From Ruminococcaceae bacterium UBA3903 (GTDB taxonomy: Bacteria > Bacillota > Clostridia > Oscillospirales > Acutalibacteraceae), in the NCBI GenBank assembly GCA_002391625.1, contig DGFJ01000044.1, forward strand, positions 1 to 12,022: a DNA stretch of 12,022 bases, written 5' to 3'. The translations under genes and the position numbers were made by a program. The notes under the pieces are model-generated. The model had not been told where the DNA came from. It was given only the letters and a program-made list of their open reading frames with translations, and ran no database searches. Shown piece by piece: positions 1-8,000 of the stretch (position 1 is its first letter; the number at the start of each line of letters is the position of its first letter).

Positions 1-364
1 TTCTACTAAGATAACTATCAAGCTTACTGGAATCAACTACTTTCTGCAAAACAGTTTCGTTCGTCGGGTCTGGAATCGAGTTTCGGATTTTTGTTATTCT
101 TGCAAGTATATCATCATCCACTGCCTTGTAGGACTTCATTATCTCCGAGTTGAAATCCTTAAATGATTCAAACCCATTTTTAAGTATAACATCCTCACAA
201 GTATCAGTAAAGCTTTGTATTGAGGATATTTTTTTTGCGGTAAATTCTGAATTAAGAACTTGATTGGCTGCCTTGCTATTTTTTATTCCACGTCTTTGCT
301 GTAAAACTTTTATTCTTTTATGTGTCTGTTTAAGTTCATTACAAAATGTTATATATATTTTATA
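1..364 (-). pseudogene. start-less open coding stretch, possible orphan toxin-module fragment (runs off the left edge)
   Basis: A stop-free minus-strand frame runs from just after a TAA at 365-367 to the window edge, about 121 codons. It begins only 14 bases after the stop of the 198-aa gene. No ATG, GTG or TTG lies near its beginning; the first in-frame ATG is mid-frame, after NSEI, with no clear ribosome site. The translation looks like real protein: a Lys/Arg-rich helical start (HKRIKVLQQRRGIKNSK), then an amphipathic part, then RNSIPDPTNETVLQKVVDSS and LDSYLSR. I do not recognise the family with certainty. The I-P-x-P...LQKV...YL pattern reminds me of segments at the N-terminal edge of polymorphic-toxin modules, but this is recollection, not a search result. 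Position and lack of a start fit an orphan C-terminal cassette behind a toxin-immunity pair. It could also be a decayed gene. Moderate confidence that it is coding-derived, low confidence on function. Confidence 0.45.
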
Positions 365-378
365 TTAATTTAAATGTA

Positions 379-975
379 TCAATACCCATAAATTATTCTT
401 TGCATATTTTCTTTACTTGTTAGATTTTCATTAAAGATTTTTGCGTATTCTTTAATTTGCTTTATTGAACCAGCAAAATATGCTATTTCATTATAAAAAC
501 GAGGAAATACAAAAGATGATATTCCATATTTTTCTATATAATGTTTATTTCCGTCTAAATCCATAAAAAATATACTATATCTTCCATCTTTTTCACTTAT
601 GAGATTGATTTTAAATACCTGAGCATTATCAATAGAATAAAAGTCTAAATTACAATATGTTAAAAGTAATTTTTCTACATCGTTAACATTTTTTAAATTT
701 TCAAACTTAGATGAGGGGCTGTAGTCTATATCACCAGTATAAGCATTTTTTATAAACTGAGCCATATGAAATTTTAAATCATTCTCGTTGTATTCAGATA
801 ATAATTCAATTTGTCCATGATGGTTCAAATACATAAAATATAATGCCCCATTACGTTTTATAGATAGACTATAATCAACATCACAAATAACTTTAATCTC
901 ATCATTTCTAACAATCCATTTTATATCCCTCCCAACATATTGTGATAATTTATTAAAGTATACTTCATCAATCAT
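379..975 (-). CDS. 198-aa cytoplasmic protein, candidate immunity protein for the TNT-type toxin
   Basis: The protein has no signal peptide or membrane segment and is rich in Tyr, Phe, Asn, Asp, Glu and Lys, so it should be a soluble cytoplasmic protein. The start ATG is well placed: AGGAG (982-986) lies 6 bases upstream. The gene begins 38 bases after the stop of the toxin gene, on the same strand, with no terminator between, so the two are almost certainly co-transcribed. A small soluble protein directly downstream of a toxin with a C-terminal effector domain is the standard arrangement of polymorphic toxin-immunity pairs. I infer that it binds and blocks the NAD+ glycohydrolase domain in the producer's cytosol, as IFT does for CpnT of M. 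tuberculosis. I see no sequence likeness to IFT and cannot assign a family. The DNA is visibly more AT-rich than the bulk of the two upstream genes, which fits module exchange. The gene is secure; the role is inferred. Confidence 0.8.
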   Translation of the reverse strand: MIDEVYFNKLSQYVGRDIKWIVRNDEIKVICDVDYSLSIKRNGALYFMYLNHHGQIELLSEYNENDLKFHMAQFIKNAYTGDIDYSPSSKFENLKNVNDVEKLLLTYCNLDFYSIDNAQVFKINLISEKDGRYSIFFMDLDGNKHYIEKYGISSFVFPRFYNEIAYFAGSIKQIKEYAKIFNENLTSKENMQRIIYGY

Positions 976-1013
976 ACTTATCTCCTATATATAATAATTT
1001 AATATTTTATTTA

Positions 1014-1397
1014 TCATGAATCAATACCAATTCTATATAAATAGCCTAATCTTACTAAACCATCTATGAGTGCTTCATCAGTCCTTAGTTGACTTTTAAT
1101 ATCCGTTACAAATGTTGGATCAAGCATAAACTGTACCCCTAAACCGGGTTCATCAAACCAAGGTGCAATTACACCTCTTCGGACAGGAAGTTCTTTTTTT
1201 ACAACATATTGATTATAAGTACTAAAATCTGATGTTGGTGCCATTGCTCTTTTTTCAACGGGTGTACCGGTTTCGCCAAAAAATGTCCCCCAATTTGAAC
1301 CATAGCGATCAAGTTCTTTGCCTTCGTACAATTTAACATCTTCATAATGCCCATTTAAAAAGCCATCAATATTTATATCGCCGTTCTGTCCTGGCCA
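1014..1397 (-). other. TNT-type toxin domain (C-terminal module of the lipoprotein)
   Basis: This is roughly residues 1181-1307. Motifs in the expected TNT order are WPGQNGD...DGF, LDRYG, a GTPVEKRAMAP segment, YNQYVVKKELPVRRGVIAPW and GLGVQF, then a short C-terminal part with GLVRLGYLYRI. The size, about 125 residues, and the position at the very C-terminus match TNT effectors. Activity cannot be judged beyond the presence of the conserved Arg and Gln positions. Confidence 0.85.
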
Positions 1398-4300
1398 CCT
1401 AATTTCTCCAGTTACTTGATTATAGTATTTATTATTATCGAATACACCTTTGTATTTAATATATAAATCATCAGTCGGTTTTGAATACCACCTATAAATT
1501 TTTTTAACAGAATTTGGTTCTATTCCTTTATTTAATGAGGTAATAGCTTCGTTACCATAGTCATAAATAACATTAACAGCGTCGTCACCATACTTGTTAA
1601 TAGCTGTAACAGCGTCCTTGCCATACTCTGAAATTAGTACCGCTGCATCATCACCAGATTTTATTATAGCGCTTGACGCGTCGTCACCATACTTTGAAAC
1701 GCTTTCAGCAATATCATCTGCATAGCCGTTAGACTTCATTATTCGATCAAACAGCTCATCGCTTGAATTGGAAACAACCTTTGCCATGTTTTTGGAGCTT
1801 GAATTGGATATTGCAATGGCTGCGTTGTCACCATATTTTTCTATTGCCCTTGACGCATCGTCACCATAGTTATTGACGCATTTTATTATATCGTCTGCAT
1901 AGCCGTCAGATTTGCTTATGGCATTTAACAGATTGTCTGTGTATTTACCATAATCATCTGCATGATTTGCAATATTTTCAAGTACATCCTTGGATACCTT
2001 ATTCTTTGTCTGCTTTTCAAACCAAGCAAGTCCTTCTTCTCCTGCGTTATCGGCAATCCTATGTATTGCGTCCTTGGATAAGCCTGCTTTTTGCAGCTTG
2101 CTGGTTGCTCTTGTAATATTAGTAGGGGAATCTGTAGCCTTCAGCAGTTTTTCTGTCAGCTCCTCACCAAATTCCTTTACTATCTTGTTTTTCGCCACAG
2201 CCTTAACTGCTGCCTTGCCCACAGCACCTAATACGCCTGCCGCCGCTGTAAAGCCAATATTAAACATGGCCTTACTCTTTAGCGCTTCTCCCGCCTCCAT
2301 ATCGCCGTTCATATAAGCCTGCATTAATTGGATAGACTCACAATAATCCATTGCTGCGCTGATTACAGCTGCTACCATAAAGGCTGCAATAACTACACCT
2401 ATAATTATTCCTACAGGTCCACCGGCCGCAAAGGCTGTCAGCATGAGAGGAATCATTCTAAGGGCGTCAATAAAGTCTGCGACTGCAAAGCCTATATCAA
2501 CTATATATGCCAAGCTAACCTCAGAGGATGTTGAACCTCCGCTTAGACCTCCTGATATCATATATGCAGCGGCGCCGCTTGCTGGATCTGTAATTATATA
2601 GCCATAACCGCTCCAGTCGCCCATTGTTACTTCATCTGTGTGAATTGTAACAATTTTACCAGTGTTAATGGCTGTTTCTATACTGCTCTTGTCTGATGCA
2701 GATAGGTGAAGCTTTCCTTTCTCTGCATCATAATTTGCCCTTGACAGCATAAGTAGTTCTTGGTTATCACCCTTTGCTTCATTAAGAATATTAATAGATG
2801 ATACACCTTGTTCACCTGTTAGCTCCTCCCATATTAAGCTTTCATAGCTAGACGACACTACCCCTGTGACTTCAAGGTATTTTTTTGGAGCGTCCTTTTC
2901 ACCGTTTCTGCTCACCACGGACAGTACATTTAAGTCAACATCTATATACAGGTTACCTTCATTTATGCCTACAGGCATACCAAACATATAGCTAGTTACT
3001 ACAGAGTATCCCGTCATACCCACGCTTAAGGACCGTGTTACAGACATATTCATCTGCTCTGCCGTAACCATGTTTGCAATATCTACCTGTGCAAAGTACA
3101 TTTTTCCAGCAAGGTCAAGAATTTTACCAAGATATTCGTCACAATACACGTTGTCGGTATTTATTGACTCTCTGATGCCTGTCGCTTCATCTGATGCCTT
3201 AGTTAATTCTTTTTCAGTAATTGTCTGCATATCCTCTGTAACCTGATATACAGACCCTGCGGTTATTTTATTTACTACATTTTTTTGATCCCCGCCCGAA
3301 TACACCGTCATGGTCAGCGTCTGGTCACTACCAAGTGTAATAGCATTACCAGTACCAACAACTTCACCATCAAGCTTTATTTGGGGAACCATTTTCACAA
3401 GATACGACGGTGCATTAAATATTGAACCATATTTGTCTATTACCTGTTTATCCTGTTCATTCTCTGGAGTATATTCAATTACCAGTCGCTTACCATAAAG
3501 GTCAAGAGATTTTTTCTGCGTTACCACCTGTCCATCTATGGTAAATTTGATTTTATCCACACTGCTGTCTTTTACTTCATTATAGGCACTGGATATACTG
3601 CTAACAGAATATTGCAATGTAAGTGGCAGATATTCAAGCTCTTCCTTTACTATCTGTCTTGTATTTAAAACCATTTCATCCGAATTTATAGAAGCTTCGT
3701 CCAAGGATTCAATTTTATTAATAAAATCCCTTACATTGTTTTGTGAAACAGCTTTATCATATTCATCCTGTGTGATACCCAAATCGTCCAGCTTATTGTA
3801 TATACCATCAATCTTTGTATAGGCTTTTACAGATGGGTCAAGTGCAATCCACTTTTCATCACCGCTGTTATTACCCGCACCTCTATAATCTGTATATGGA
3901 ACATACGTTTCTACCCATGTTTGCTCCATTTTTATTGCCTTTATTTCACCGCCGGAAAGAAGCGTCGTAACAGGCTTGCCACTAGCTGCTAGTATATTGG
4001 CTGCGTTTGCTACGGTATCAGCCGATACCAGCTCTTTTGCTTGGTCTGCATCTATTATGGCTGTACCTGTTACATATTTTGCGGGGTAATCTAAGTATCT
4101 GAGCATAGCAATAAGTAAGCTTGCTTGGTCAACATCGTTACCAGAATTACTTTCAAAGGTTGCTACTGCTCCTTTTCGAGAGCCATAATAGCATTCGTAA
4201 TTTATATTATTTTTAATATATAAATATAAATTTAAGGGTGTCTTTAGCTCATCCGCTAGTTTTTTCATTTCATCTGTCATAACGGTCTCATCAGTCTGTG

Positions 4301-4937
4301 TCAAAGAGCCATCGTCAGATGAACCCACAATAACCTCTTCACTATGAGGCAGTGCAGTTAAGCTTTCTACCTGTTGCACCTTTGGTTTCTGTGTTTCAAC
4401 ATAATTTGGTATAATCTCATCACTGGTGGTTAAGGCGTTGCTATTGTCAAAGCAGTCATAAACAGCTTGCTCTGCCTGTTTAAAGGCTTCATCATTTTGA
4501 TTGTCTGCTTTATTAATTATTGTGTCCAAAGCAGATAAAACCTTATTGACTGCTTTATCTGTCTGCTCCTCATAATCGTTTTGTCTTTCCTGAATATCCT
4601 GTGACAGATTATTTACTTTTTCTTTGTTTTCAGCATTATCTGATTTGGCATTATCTGCATAACTCCTTACAGCCTGCTGTAATTTTGAAGCAGTATCCTT
4701 TATATCATCTACCGATAACCCACATAACGCTTCATTCAGTTCATTGTATATAACGTTTATATTACTGCTTGTTTCCTCTAATGATGTATCTCTAAATAAT
4801 CTTTCAGTATTGCTGTCCCCTAATACAGTATTTCTATTTATGCTGTTACTATCAAAACACGAAGACAGGGTAACAGACATCATTGCCACAACAAGAGTTA
4901 GGGATGTAACCCTTAAAAGTAATTTTTTCCCTTTCAT
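1014..4937 (-). CDS. lipoprotein polymorphic toxin with C-terminal TNT-type NAD+ glycohydrolase domain
   Basis: The start is supported by GGAGG (4944-4948), 6 bases upstream. Domains in order: a lipoprotein signal with lipobox LSSC (Cys27); a helical, coiled-coil-like region (about 55-165); a transglutaminase-like domain (about 225-372) whose catalytic Cys and His positions appear to be Asp268 and Gln339, with Asp367 kept; an unassigned region ending in a GYGYIITDPASGAAAYMISGG segment (778-798); hydrophobic stretches (about 806-863 and 893-912); degenerate YGDDA repeats (about 995-1140); and a TNT domain (about 1181-1304). The last is recognised from WPGQNGD, LDRYG, GTPVEKRAMAP, LPVRRGVIAPWF and GLGVQF. 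Arg1211, Arg1230 and Gln1269 lie where I recall active-site residues of the M. tuberculosis CpnT toxin. TNT enzymes hydrolyse NAD+ and NADP+. The protein should be exported and lipid-anchored, with the toxin at the far end of a long body. It follows the 2159-aa gene by 101 bases and precedes the immunity candidate by 38. Confidence 0.88.
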   Translation of the reverse strand: MKGKKLLLRVTSLTLVVAMMSVTLSSCFDSNSINRNTVLGDSNTERLFRDTSLEETSSNINVIYNELNEALCGLSVDDIKDTASKLQQAVRSYADNAKSDNAENKEKVNNLSQDIQERQNDYEEQTDKAVNKVLSALDTIINKADNQNDEAFKQAEQAVYDCFDNSNALTTSDEIIPNYVETQKPKVQQVESLTALPHSEEVIVGSSDDGSLTQTDETVMTDEMKKLADELKTPLNLYLYIKNNINYECYYGSRKGAVATFESNSGNDVDQASLLIAMLRYLDYPAKYVTGTAIIDADQAKELVSADTVANAANILAASGKPVTTLLSGGEIKAIKMEQTWVETYVPYTDYRGAGNNSGDEKWIALDPSVKAYTKIDGIYNKLDDLGITQDEYDKAVSQNNVRDFINKIESLDEASINSDEMVLNTRQIVKEELEYLPLTLQYSVSSISSAYNEVKDSSVDKIKFTIDGQVVTQKKSLDLYGKRLVIEYTPENEQDKQVIDKYGSIFNAPSYLVKMVPQIKLDGEVVGTGNAITLGSDQTLTMTVYSGGDQKNVVNKITAGSVYQVTEDMQTITEKELTKASDEATGIRESINTDNVYCDEYLGKILDLAGKMYFAQVDIANMVTAEQMNMSVTRSLSVGMTGYSVVTSYMFGMPVGINEGNLYIDVDLNVLSVVSRNGEKDAPKKYLEVTGVVSSSYESLIWEELTGEQGVSSINILNEAKGDNQELLMLSRANYDAEKGKLHLSASDKSSIETAINTGKIVTIHTDEVTMGDWSGYGYIITDPASGAAAYMISGGLSGGSTSSEVSLAYIVDIGFAVADFIDALRMIPLMLTAFAAGGPVGIIIGVVIAAFMVAAVISAAMDYCESIQLMQAYMNGDMEAGEALKSKAMFNIGFTAAAGVLGAVGKAAVKAVAKNKIVKEFGEELTEKLLKATDSPTNITRATSKLQKAGLSKDAIHRIADNAGEEGLAWFEKQTKNKVSKDVLENIANHADDYGKYTDNLLNAISKSDGYADDIIKCVNNYGDDASRAIEKYGDNAAIAISNSSSKNMAKVVSNSSDELFDRIMKSNGYADDIAESVSKYGDDASSAIIKSGDDAAVLISEYGKDAVTAINKYGDDAVNVIYDYGNEAITSLNKGIEPNSVKKIYRWYSKPTDDLYIKYKGVFDNNKYYNQVTGEIRWPGQNGDINIDGFLNGHYEDVKLYEGKELDRYGSNWGTFFGETGTPVEKRAMAPTSDFSTYNQYVVKKELPVRRGVIAPWFDEPGLGVQFMLDPTFVTDIKSQLRTDEALIDGLVRLGYLYRIGIDS
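1518..1955 (-). repeat. degenerate 11-residue YGDDA-type repeat array with a 177-base duplicated block
   Basis: Residues about 995-1140 of the lipoprotein repeat variants of YGDDA-x-x-A-I-x-K about every 11 residues (NYGDDASRAIEKYGDNAAIAI, KYGDDASSAI, EYGKDAVTAINKYGDDAV). A larger block is also duplicated: residues 1009-1045 (1803-1913) and 1068-1104 (1626-1736) align without gaps at a 59-residue offset, both with GYADD followed by YGDDAS and IS. In DNA the TCACCATA word recurs along the array. It links the membrane-active region to the toxin tip and is likely helical and flexible. Confidence 0.85.
3822..4265 (-). other. degenerate transglutaminase-like domain
   Basis: Residues about 225-372 follow the transglutaminase core: GNDVDQASLLIAMLRYLDYP AKYVTG in place of the usual G-x-C-x-D-x-A...LLR..GIPAR.V.G, then QTWVETYVPY in place of H-A-W-V-E, then WIALDPS with the usual Asp. 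The Cys and His positions therefore read Asp268 and Gln339, and only Asp367 remains. The fold is probably kept for structure or binding rather than catalysis. Confidence 0.75.
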
Positions 4938-5038
4938 TCTTTTCCTCCAAATTTTATATAATGCTTATCCGCTTTTTATATGTACATATATTTTATAAAA
5001 TTAAATTATACAGTGCTGTCATTTTCCACATCACTTCA

Positions 5039-8000
5039 TTAAATATCACTGCGTTTTCTTAACTTCGACAAAATAAGTGCCACAATGAACCCCAATAACA
5101 TCACAAAGGCTATCCACATTATTGCGTCTGCACCTGTTTTAACAGATTTTCCATTTTCATTATTAGCCCTAACCTCTTGGGTTGGCTGTGTCACGGGAGC
5201 TGTTATTTTACTTGTTGGTGCCTGCGTTGTACCCTCTGTAGCTATACCTGCTGCAGGCAATGTACTTATCTGTGTAACCGTCTGTGTAGGTGACTCCGTA
5301 ACAGGCTGAGTCTGTGGTTCTGTTTTAGGCTCTGTTGCTAATTCGGTTGGTATCTCTACTGCATTAAACTGTGCCATTAATATTGTATCCTCAGTTATGC
5401 AGCTAAAGCTTTTATCCCAACCTATAAACTCATAGGTATATTTACCATCCGCCTGTTTTTTAGGTTCTTCAGTTGGTTCTGCCGCTGCTTGTCCGTACTC
5501 TACATTTTGCGTATTGATAATATTACCGTCGAAATTCATAAATGTTACATTATAACTGTTCACTTGTGCCTTATATGTAGCCCTTACAGTAATGTCTGAG
5601 GTAATATTAGAGTAGTCGCTATCCCAGCAATCAAAGGTATATGTATATTGCTGGGTTTTATCCTTATATGGATTTTCTGGGGCTACTGCTTGCTGTCCAT
5701 ACTCTATTTCCTGTATATCCAGAACGCTACCGTCATCATCCATAAACGTAACGGTATATTTGTTTATTACGTTAATTTCAAAACCGCTGTAATCAAGGAC
5801 TGCCTCTTTGCCATCCATAGATACCACAGTAAGTATAACAGGGTAATTTCCTATTTTTAGTGCTTCCGTATTAAACAATTCAGAGTAGTTAACTGTTTTA
5901 CCCTCTGCAATATCGGCTGACCTTTCAACCGAGCCCATAAATTCACCGTCCGTATTATATACGCTTGCCCTAATTTTCAAGTCCTTTCCGTCCCCATTAC
6001 TAACATTTGTTACATTAAAATTAAACAGCTTGTCCTTATCACTACTTGGAGTAACCGTTAATTCTCCTATATATTTTTCATTCAGCTGTGTGATTTCTAC
6101 CACCGTGAAACTGGCAGAACTGGATGCCACCACACTGTCGCCGTCCTTTACCTGAGAAACCGCTATATACTCACCTGCTCCAAGGTCTGACGCCGGTATA
6201 TAATCGCTGTAGTTATAAATACCACCTGCAAACGATGAAACCGGAGCCGTTAGCTTAGTAATTGTTTTATCCGGTGCTTTTACATTACTGATATTAACGT
6301 CCAAAACAAGCTTATCTGCGAAGGTATTGGTAGTACCGTTAAGAATATTATCGCAAATATTTATGTCTTCGTTTGTTTTATAAATCAGTTTATCCGTTGA
6401 AACATTATCTGTAATTTTTCCGTTCGGCTCAATGCTAAACCCAGTGCTATCCATTGCAAGTATTGTATCCCCGTCGTACCATTTTACAGTCGCCTTATAG
6501 TTTCCTGCTGCCATATCCTTAACATCCCAGACAAACTGTTTTTCAAAATCCTCATATGATGTAATCTCCGCAATACAGCATGACTCAACTATATCTGTAG
6601 GGTTATCATCCTTATCATAAATTTCTACAACGCCTTTTGCACACTTTTTATAAAAGTCCGCCTTTGCAGACACATTAATAACTGCCGTTTCGCCTGCTTT
6701 ATAGCTGCCTTTATCTGTAGAAATTTTTGTGGTTAGGTTTGTTCCGTTGAAAAAGGAAGTTCCAATTACAAACGGATATGTTTTTTCTGCACTGATATTA
6801 CCTGCATTATCTACAACGTATGTGTGCATATAATACATAACGCCACGCTGATAATTACTTACGTCTATTTTCAGCTCCTCGTTTCCTGAAACAAAACAAT
6901 TTTCATCTGTTAAAATTTCAGGTGTTGCTGCACTATTTTCATCAATTTTACAGTAATAACCTTTAACCCCAGACACAGCAGCTGCTGTGACAGTATTTGA
7001 GTTAATTACCTTACCTTCGTCCTGCTTATTTACCGCTTTTACTGAATAATCATACTGCGTACCTTTATCCTCTGCCTTTACGGTAATATATCCGCTGTAT
7101 GTTGTATTATCAAGGCTTACTGCTGTAAGTGCGGCAGATGATACTATAGGAGAGGCAGTATCCAAGAAGTCCTTATCAACATATTCAGCCTTTGTAACTG
7201 CATCTGTTATCTTACCGTCACGCTGTACCTGATAATAGTAATCTCCCTTATCATTCATCAGCTTTATGTATTGCAGTATTTCGGTCATATCTGTAATAAC
7301 ATCTGTGTAGTAGTATTTTCCACCAGTCTTGTCAGCAAAGCTTTGCAACACCGTACTATCAGAATTTACAACATTTAATGTGTAAATAGTAATATCGTTT
7401 TCTACTGCCATATTAATAGCTGAATCACAATTATTTATATCACCGTCACAAATAAGAACAATTGCCTTTTCACTCGTATTACTATCATTAATCAATTTAT
7501 CAACAGCAGCATTTAAACCGCTAGATACAGTAGTTCCGTTGTCCTCTACTATATTTGAAACTGAATTATGTAATATTTGCTTATCATCAGTAAAATCACA
7601 CAAGACAGTCGCCCACCAACAGAATTTAATTATACTTGCTCTATCACCTTTATTCATTACATCAATGAAATTGTTTACAGAATCTCTGGCATTTTTCAAA
7701 CGTTCACCTTGCATACTATAAGAGCAGTCCACAACTATAGCAAAATCCGTTGGGGTATAGCCCTCTTGCCCATCATCAGTATTAAGGTCCGTCCAGTTTA
7801 GGGTATTGGAATATTCTGAACCCTGCCTAACATTTGCAGTAAGCGTAACATCCGTTGCCTCTGATTGGTCCTCAATACGAACCAGACACTGACCTTGTGC
7901 AACAGGTGCACCTGCTATGTACCATGTAATTATTGCCATGTACCTGCCTACTTCTAAATCACCCGAATTAAATGTATAGTTTTCAGACCATTTTGCAGAT

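Noticed and set aside
1518..1955. Regularly spaced TCACCATA words suggesting a CRISPR-like array
   Set aside because: The repeats are short, degenerate and in frame with the 11-residue YGDDA protein repeat, so they are coding repeats.
1990..2316. Plus-strand open frame of 108 codons
   Set aside because: It is antisense to the toxin gene over the Ala-rich and YGDDA-proximal region, with low-complexity Ser/Ala composition and no start signals.
5005..5010. Perfect TATAAT on the minus strand in the 101-base gap before the toxin gene
   Set aside because: No acceptable -35 lies 16-18 bases upstream and there is no extended -10, so an internal promoter is not supported. The gap is AT-rich and such words arise by chance.
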